A stretch of 64,000 nucleotides of DNA from Methylacidiphilum kamchatkense Kam1 (GTDB lineage Bacteria; Verrucomicrobiota; Verrucomicrobiia; Methylacidiphilales; Methylacidiphilaceae), in the NCBI RefSeq assembly GCF_007475525.1, contig NZ_CP037899.1, positions 1,922,001 to 1,986,000 on the forward strand, written 5' to 3'. The number at the start of each line of letters is the position of its first letter. Position 1 is the first letter of the stretch. The position numbers and the translations under genes are program-made. This document shows positions 59,021 through 64,000 of the stretch, in pieces. The notes under the pieces were generated by a model. That model did not search any database. It had not been told where the DNA came from and was given only the letters and a program-made list of their open reading frames with translations.

Positions 59021-59263
59021 TCCTACGCCTGCCGAAAAAAAACATTTACAAATAAACCAAAAGAAACTTTTGTCTCGTATCGCTTTTTCTTTTTTAAGGA
59101 AAAGAAATTCAAAAGGCTGTGGCTACCACCAAGATAACAAAGAACTCAATGCTCTCTCTGTATTGTGACTTAATAATTTGCATGCTACTATTTCCAACAA
59201 AATATTTTCGTATATTACAAAGTATAGTGCTAATCCAATGCCTTTTTCAAACGCTTCGCTGCA

Positions 59264-60205
59264 ATGAGACGCTCTGCTTCCCTAGATAGCCCATATGCAA
59301 TCATCGGTAAGAGCCGTTTGGCAGAGGAACTCCGAAGAATGATAGCAATCGCTGCTCTGACTGATCAACCAGTATTGATTTCTGGAGAAACTGGCAGTGG
59401 CAAAGAAATCGTTGCAAAAGCCATTCACTTTAGCAGTTCAAGAGCAATGCACCCTTTTGTTTCCATCCATTGTGCATCCCTTCCCAAAGAATTAGCTGAG
59501 AATGAAATCTTCGGGGCCCATTTTGCTGGTGTAGAATCTCAGAGGACGGTTATGGGACATAAAGGAAAAAAATTAGAGGCCATTGGGGGCACTCTTTTTC
59601 TTGATGGAGTAGAAGAACTGGAAGCTTCTCTCCAATCAAAACTTCTTCGCCTTTTTGAAGAAGAGAAAATCACCAAAGCTAGATCTATTCGGATAATAGC
59701 TTCTAGCAAAGAGACGATTGAAAAAAATATACAAAGTGGACAATTTCGTAAGGATCTTTTCTACCGGTTAAATGTCATTCGCATCCATACACCTCCCCTT
59801 AGAGAAAGAAAAGAAGATATTCCTGATTTAGTCCAATTTTTTATTGCTAAATATGCAAAGGAAAATCCCAAACGGATATCAAAAAAAGCGCTTTCTTTAC
59901 TCTATAGATATCATTGGCCAGGAAATGTCAGGGAATTAGAAAATCTAATTATTCGACTTTGTCTAACTCAGCCAAAAAAGACCATAGAGCCTATGGATAT
60001 TGATCTGCCTTTTAATAATCCACTTGAAATAAAAGAAATCCAAAATCTTTTCAACTTACCTCTTCCGAAAGCCTTAGAAGAACTTGAACAAATGTTCATC
60101 CATAAAGCTCTTGCCGAATGTCCCACTCGCTCGGCTGCCGCTAAAAAACTTGGAATTGTAAGACCCCTGCTTTACGCTAAGTTACGTAAGTACGATATCC
60201 GTTAA
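59264..60205 (+). CDS. sigma-54-type AAA+ regulator lacking the GAFTGA motif
   Basis: A 313-residue AAA+ domain (about residues 10-245) with a Fis-type helix-turn-helix at the end (about 285-313). Walker A GETGSGKE (41-48) and the sensor/arginine-finger stretch FRKDLFYRLNVIR are intact. The sigma-54 contact loop GAFTGA is replaced by GAHFAGV, and Walker B reads TLFLDGV, with glycine where the catalytic glutamate normally stands. There is no N-terminal receiver or sensor domain. It may bind DNA without activating sigma-54, similar to TyrR-like or degenerate activators. acs follows 67 bases later. Confidence 0.88.
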   Translation: MRRSASLDSPYAIIGKSRLAEELRRMIAIAALTDQPVLISGETGSGKEIVAKAIHFSSSRAMHPFVSIHCASLPKELAENEIFGAHFAGVESQRTVMGHKGKKLEAIGGTLFLDGVEELEASLQSKLLRLFEEEKITKARSIRIIASSKETIEKNIQSGQFRKDLFYRLNVIRIHTPPLRERKEDIPDLVQFFIAKYAKENPKRISKKALSLLYRYHWPGNVRELENLIIRLCLTQPKKTIEPMDIDLPFNNPLEIKEIQNLFNLPLPKALEELEQMFIHKALAECPTRSAAAKKLGIVRPLLYAKLRKYDIR

Positions 60206-60272
60206 TATTTCTTTTTCTTTTCTTGCTTTACAAGGATAGTAAATTTTCTTTTAAAAAAAGAAGGATTTTTCC

Positions 60273-62219
60273 ATGGATTTCATACAAGAAGACAACTCCT
60301 ATTTTCACTCTACTAAAAAAATCTATCCTCCACTTCCATGCTCGCAGAACGATTTAGTCGATTCCATGCAAACGTATTTTACCCTCTACAAAGAATCTAT
60401 TGCTCATCCTGAACTTTTCTGGGAGAAAATAGCCAAAGATATCGACTGGTTCGAACCATGGACTAAAGTTTTCGATGGCCAATTCCCTCATTGTCAGTGG
60501 TTTTGTGGAGGCAAACTTAATGCAGCTTATAATTGTTTAGATAGGCATTTAAGCGGAAATAGAAAACATAAGACTGCCATACTCTGGGAAGGAGAATTTG
60601 GAGAAAGGATTTCTTACACTTATCAAGAGTTAAGTCAAGAAGTGGCTAGATATGCCAATGTCTTAAGAAGGCATGGAGTCAACTGCTCAGATACGGTGAT
60701 CATTTTCATGCCTTTAATCCCCCAAGCGATCATCACTATGCTTGCGTGTGCACGTATTGGCGCTATTCACAGCGTCGTCTTTGCTGGATTTAGTGCAAAG
60801 TCACTCCTTGAACGAATAGTTGATAGTGGAGCCAAGATCATTGTTAGCGCCGATGGTGGCTTTCGGAGAGGCAAAATCATTCCTTTAAAAGAGCGTGTGG
60901 ACGAAGCGCTTAAACACAGCTCACAAGTTCAAAAAGTCCTTCTTTTTAAAAGGACAGGGGCCCCCATTGGGTGGTGCCATGGCAGAGACTATTGGATGGA
61001 AGAAGAAGCTAGTTTGGTTGAAACTACTTGCGAGCCGGTTCCCTTAGACAGTGAGCATCCCCTCTTCATTCTTTATACCAGTGGCACGACCGGAAAACCA
61101 AAAGGGGTTGTCCATTCCACCGGAGGCTATTTGGTTCAAACGGCTTTCAGTTCGAAGATTGTATTTGATCTACAAGAAGAGGATTTATACTGGTGCACGG
61201 CCGATATTGGGTGGATTACTGGCCATAGCTACGTCGTCTATGGTCTGCTAGCTAACGGAGCATCCGTTTTCATTTATGAAGGAGCTCCCGATTTTCCTTC
61301 TTACGACCGATTTTGGCAGCTAATCGAAAAATACAAGATCACTATATTCTATACCTCTCCCACCGCGATCCGATCCTTTATCAAGTGGGGGACCCAATGG
61401 ATAGAAAAACATGATCTCTCTTCCTTAAGAATATTGGGCAGTGTCGGAGAACCTATTAATCCCGATGTATTTTTATGGTTCTACAAAAATATTGGCAAAG
61501 AAAAATGTCCCATCGTAGACACATGGTGGCAAACGGAAACAGGGTCTATTTTGATATCCCCTCTGCCCAAGGTTACCCCAATGAAACCTGGTTCAGCCAC
61601 TTTTCCACTTTTTGGAATAGAACCTGAGGTCGTTGATGAAAAAGGGGAGCCCATGCCTGCTGGGAAAAATGGGTTGTTGGTCATAAAAAAACCATGGCCT
61701 TCGATGTTAAGAGGCATCTATGGGGATGAGGAGAGTTTCAAAAAAATTTACTTCAGTAGAATCCCAGGAGTATACTTTACAGGGGATGGAGCGTATAAAG
61801 ATAAAGAAGGTTATTTCTGGATTATAGGCAGAATCGATGATGTGATCAATGTCTCAGGACATCGCATTGGATCTGCTGAATTAGAAAGCGCACTCATTAG
61901 TCATCCAGCAGTTGCTGAAGCTGCAGTCATTGGAGTCCCTGATCCAGAAAAAGGAGAGGCTCTTATAGCCTACGTAACACTCAAAGAAGGATGGACTTCG
62001 TCATTGGACTTAGAGAATGCTTTAAAGGAACATGTTGTAAAAGAGATAGGCTCTATAGCAAGACCAAAGGAAATTCGATTCATTGATGCATTACCTAAGA
62101 CTCGAAGTGGCAAAATTGTTCGCAGACTTCTAAAAGAAATCAGTCGTGAGGGGCATATTTCAGGAGATATAACCACGCTAGAAGATAGCCAGTGTTTAGA
62201 TAAGCTAATAAAAGGCTAA
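60273..62219 (+). CDS. acs: acetyl-CoA synthetase
   Basis: AMP-forming ligase making acetyl-CoA from acetate (648 residues). The P-loop-like motif YTSGTTGKPKGV, the TWWQTETG motif, the hinge IGRIDDVINVSGHRI and the catalytic lysine in RSGKIVRRLL are present. The lysine near the end is the usual acetylation site. Full length indicates an acetyl-CoA synthetase rather than a shorter acyl-CoA ligase. It directly follows the AAA+ regulator. Confidence 0.95.
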   Translation: MDFIQEDNSYFHSTKKIYPPLPCSQNDLVDSMQTYFTLYKESIAHPELFWEKIAKDIDWFEPWTKVFDGQFPHCQWFCGGKLNAAYNCLDRHLSGNRKHKTAILWEGEFGERISYTYQELSQEVARYANVLRRHGVNCSDTVIIFMPLIPQAIITMLACARIGAIHSVVFAGFSAKSLLERIVDSGAKIIVSADGGFRRGKIIPLKERVDEALKHSSQVQKVLLFKRTGAPIGWCHGRDYWMEEEASLVETTCEPVPLDSEHPLFILYTSGTTGKPKGVVHSTGGYLVQTAFSSKIVFDLQEEDLYWCTADIGWITGHSYVVYGLLANGASVFIYEGAPDFPSYDRFWQLIEKYKITIFYTSPTAIRSFIKWGTQWIEKHDLSSLRILGSVGEPINPDVFLWFYKNIGKEKCPIVDTWWQTETGSILISPLPKVTPMKPGSATFPLFGIEPEVVDEKGEPMPAGKNGLLVIKKPWPSMLRGIYGDEESFKKIYFSRIPGVYFTGDGAYKDKEGYFWIIGRIDDVINVSGHRIGSAELESALISHPAVAEAAVIGVPDPEKGEALIAYVTLKEGWTSSLDLENALKEHVVKEIGSIARPKEIRFIDALPKTRSGKIVRRLLKEISREGHISGDITTLEDSQCLDKLIKG

Positions 62220-62408
62220 AAAATATTCTTGATCGCCAACGAGAAATAGTCTATGGCAAGTTTGTTTTCTATTTTCCTTCCTTGCCTGTAGACAAAAACG
62301 GCTGAGATTAGTTTTTTTAAGAACTTTCTTTTTTGAGTCTTCCTTGGAAAGAAGAGAGTCAGAGAACACGATATGCAGCCTAAAAAAAACCAATATACAG
62401 CTAGACCC

Positions 62409-62735
62409 ATGAAAACGATCTTGCTTTTAATTATTTCCAACATATTCATGACTTTGGCATGGTATCTGCACTTGAAATTCAGACACAAACCTTTACCTAC
62501 AGCTATTATGATGAGTTGGGGACTAGCCTTCTTTGAATATATTTTTCAGGTGCCAGCCAATAGAATTGGATCGTATTCTTTTAGCGTGACTCAACTGAAA
62601 GTGCTTCAAGAATGTATTACTCTGGCAGTCTTTACCCTGCTTGCTTGGATCATTTTCAAAGAGTCCCCTAGCTGGAATCTCTTGATTGCCTATCTATTCA
62701 TCATAGGAGCGGTATTCTTCGCTTTTAAAGGATAA
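62409..62735 (+). CDS. DUF486 family small membrane protein
   Basis: A 108-residue protein with four hydrophobic segments. It starts MKTILLLIISNIFMTLAWYLHLK and has FFEYIFQVPANRIG, the DUF486 signature, then ITLAVFTLLAWIIF. I choose the ATG at 62409, the usual family start, over an ATG twelve codons upstream. The family resembles the drug/metabolite transporter fold. Its function is unknown. It lies tail to tail with pmoA. Confidence 0.82.
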   Translation: MKTILLLIISNIFMTLAWYLHLKFRHKPLPTAIMMSWGLAFFEYIFQVPANRIGSYSFSVTQLKVLQECITLAVFTLLAWIIFKESPSWNLLIAYLFIIGAVFFAFKG

Positions 62736-62816
62736 AAATAGAAAAAAAACTTTGATCTACAATTTAAGATCTCAAGAATGTGAAAACATAGAAGGCCACC
62801 GAAAGTCTTATACTTA

Positions 62817-62836
62817 AAACCGAAAGGTTTACCCTT
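62817..62836. terminator. possible hairpin between DUF486 gene and pmoA
   Basis: AAACC and GGTTT flank a GAAA tetraloop at 62817-62830, followed by ACCCTTTT on the plus strand; on the minus strand the 3' side is weakly U-rich. It lies in the intergenic space of two convergent genes and could serve either. The stem is only five pairs, so this is a weak call. Confidence 0.25.
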
Positions 62837-62858
62837 TTGAATTCTATGTCTGATAGAG

Positions 62859-63605
62859 TTATATCCTCTTACCTTTGAGATAGATCGGCTTTGCGAAAAA
62901 ATAGCCCATATACCACCAGATAAAATACATAATGATAGATATAAACCCAGAAAAGAAAGCGGAGACTCCAAGCACGCCGCCAGCAAAGCTCCTCATTGTT
63001 CCAGTTTCTACCATTCTTAAATATTCAGGTGTTGAGGTTCGAATATACTGGTATTGAATAAGATCAGCCACACTGAGGAGTTGCCCTTCCCACAGGACAG
63101 GCACATGGTATGGCGCAATCATAGGCCAATTTGACGGATAAAAAAGCAGCCCCCATAACTCTCCACCCACTAAGGCAGTCACAACAAAGTTATTTGTAGT
63201 CATTAAGATCCCATCTAAAACAATCGCTTGCGGCAGCAATGTCTCAGGAAAGACCAAATTAATAGGAAACTTAGCCCATGCCCAAAAATTAATAATCCGA
63301 TTCAACCATTGTCCAAGCAAAAGGCCAAAGCATACCATAGTCGCCCCTGCAGGGAATTTCCAATGAGTCCATAAAGCTGCTTGGACGGCAGCAGGAAAAC
63401 AGATAGTCGCAATTGGAACTATGACTGGCCACCACATCCTATCTTTTAAATCGATCCAAAAAGACCAGTCTCCAGCAAAGAGTTGTTGATGAATCCAAGC
63501 AGCTGCTACAGTTGCAAGAAAAATGATCAAAAGGACAGCCAAATCAAAGCGTTTCCTGACAAAATCTGCTTCGATTTCCCTCTGAGTCAAGAGTTGCTCA
63601 TTCAT
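62859..63605 (-). CDS. pmoA: particulate methane monooxygenase subunit A (membrane subunit)
   Basis: PmoA/AmoA-type integral membrane subunit of 248 residues. Membrane helices are evident throughout. Landmarks are the DLKDRMWWPV stretch, the NFWAWAKFPINLVFPE segment, LDGILM and WGLLFYPSNWP, matching the verrucomicrobial type more than proteobacterial PmoA. The start is ATG 63605. It is 53 bases after pmoC on the same strand. A pmoB gene does not follow: the next genes on the left are on the other strand. The complex oxidises methane to methanol in the membrane. Confidence 0.95.
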   Translation of the reverse strand: MNEQLLTQREIEADFVRKRFDLAVLLIIFLATVAAAWIHQQLFAGDWSFWIDLKDRMWWPVIVPIATICFPAAVQAALWTHWKFPAGATMVCFGLLLGQWLNRIINFWAWAKFPINLVFPETLLPQAIVLDGILMTTNNFVVTALVGGELWGLLFYPSNWPMIAPYHVPVLWEGQLLSVADLIQYQYIRTSTPEYLRMVETGTMRSFAGGVLGVSAFFSGFISIIMYFIWWYMGYFFAKPIYLKGKRI

Positions 63606-63658
63606 ATTGGAGATTCCCTCTTCCTTCCTTCCTTCTTAATTGCTATTTTTCACCCTTT

Positions 63659-64000
63659 TTATTTATTCGGAAGAATGTTCTTCTCACAAGAACAGAATAA
63701 GGGATTAATACAAGCCTCAGGATTTTCTATAACAGTCGAGGCGCTAGGTACCTCTGCCCCTAAATAAACTTGATCGATTAGACTATAGACTCTTGGACAT
63801 ACCGTTACTAAGACTCCATATAGAGACAACGCCCCCCAAGCAAAAATTGCAAAACCCCAATGGAGTGGTGCAGAAAAGACCTCTTCCATGAACCAACGCG
63901 TATGACCAAATTCATTAAGACCAACGTTGGGGAATATCATTAAAGGAGAAGCCACTAAAATAACTAATGGAAGGGAGGTAGCTTTTGCAAATTGAGGTAA
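63659..64000 (-). CDS. pmoC: particulate methane monooxygenase subunit C, 3' part
   Basis: C-terminal 113 codons of a PmoC gene that continues beyond the right edge. The frame stays open from 64000 down to the stop at 63659. NEFGHTRWFMEE and APLHWGFAIF are the conserved final membrane region, followed by a C-terminal tail with three cysteines. The catalytic Cu-D ligands (Asp/His/His) lie upstream, outside the window. pmoA follows after 53 bases, the usual pmoC-pmoA order. Confidence 0.93.
   Translation of the reverse strand, partial: LPQFAKATSLPLVILVASPLMIFPNVGLNEFGHTRWFMEEVFSAPLHWGFAIFAWGALSLYGVLVTVCPRVYSLIDQVYLGAEVPSASTVIENPEACINPLFCSCEKNILPNK

Noticed and set aside
59021-59263. Reading frame extending from the GH3 gene tail into the intergenic space
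   Set aside because: It is in a different frame over the GH3 end and has poor composition.
1-64000. CRISPR arrays, insertion sequences, rRNA genes and long direct repeats
   Set aside because: Read through for repeat spacing, transposase motifs and inverted terminal ends; none was seen. Short decayed fragments cannot be excluded.

Overview
The window looks like a chromosomal piece of a verrucomicrobial methanotroph, most likely Methylacidiphilum or a close relative. The main evidence is at the right edge: a PmoA gene and the 3' end of a PmoC gene (particulate methane monooxygenase), beside otherwise Gram-negative, moderately AT-rich housekeeping genes. LpxA and a GT9 glycosyltransferase imply an LPS-type outer membrane. 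The genus call is inference. Many genes lack an obvious Shine-Dalgarno sequence and several use GTG or TTG starts.

Layout. 1-3097 (-): RND efflux permease, running off the left edge, with one frameshift. 3305-8443: a beta-hydroxyacid dehydrogenase, a small membrane protein, a GluR0-like ligand-gated K+ channel, a protein with four HNH-type repeats, a frameshifted GT9 glycosyltransferase and a metallophosphoesterase. 8554-14590: cysK, a primary-like sigma factor, apt, lpxA and a miaA-hflX pair. 14652-17797: two low-complexity proteins of unknown role and an L,D-transpeptidase. 17994-27279 (-): cysJ and a nuoBCDEFGH block of complex I (nuoH has two frameshifts; nuoA and nuoI-N are absent here). 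27421-32944 (+): LMW phosphatase, hisC-tyrA, lolC/lolD, ilvE. 33516-36108 (+): McsA-like protein, gnd, rpiB. 36333-38081 (-): an ATPase (frameshifted) plus RloB pair resembling AbiL-type phage defence. 38394-38466 (-): tRNA-Arg(UCG). 38573-45831: a large YncE/phosphoesterase protein, a small secreted Cys/His protein, a CDF transporter, and an aroK-proC-methyltransferase-thioredoxin unit. 46086-56465: aroC, plsY-gpsA, glmS, glgC, a MEMO1-family gene, gltX, pgsA and der (frameshifted). 56867-64000: GH3 glycosidase, an atypical sigma-54 AAA+ protein, acs, a DUF486 protein, and pmoA/pmoC without pmoB.

The genes mostly serve core biosynthesis: cysteine, aromatic amino acids, proline, branched-chain amino acids, LPS and phospholipid, NADH oxidation, pentose phosphate pathway and glycogen. 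The accessory interest lies in the channel, the repeat protein, the RloAB-like pair, the orphan pmoCA and the degenerate sigma-54 activator.

A strong technical pattern crosses the window. Six sites in five genes, including the normally essential der and nuoH, lose frame, and each is repaired by adding exactly one base to a short homopolymer run. This looks more like sequencing undercalls than true gene decay, although transcriptional slippage is a possible alternative at the longest A run. No CRISPR array, insertion sequence or rRNA was recognised.
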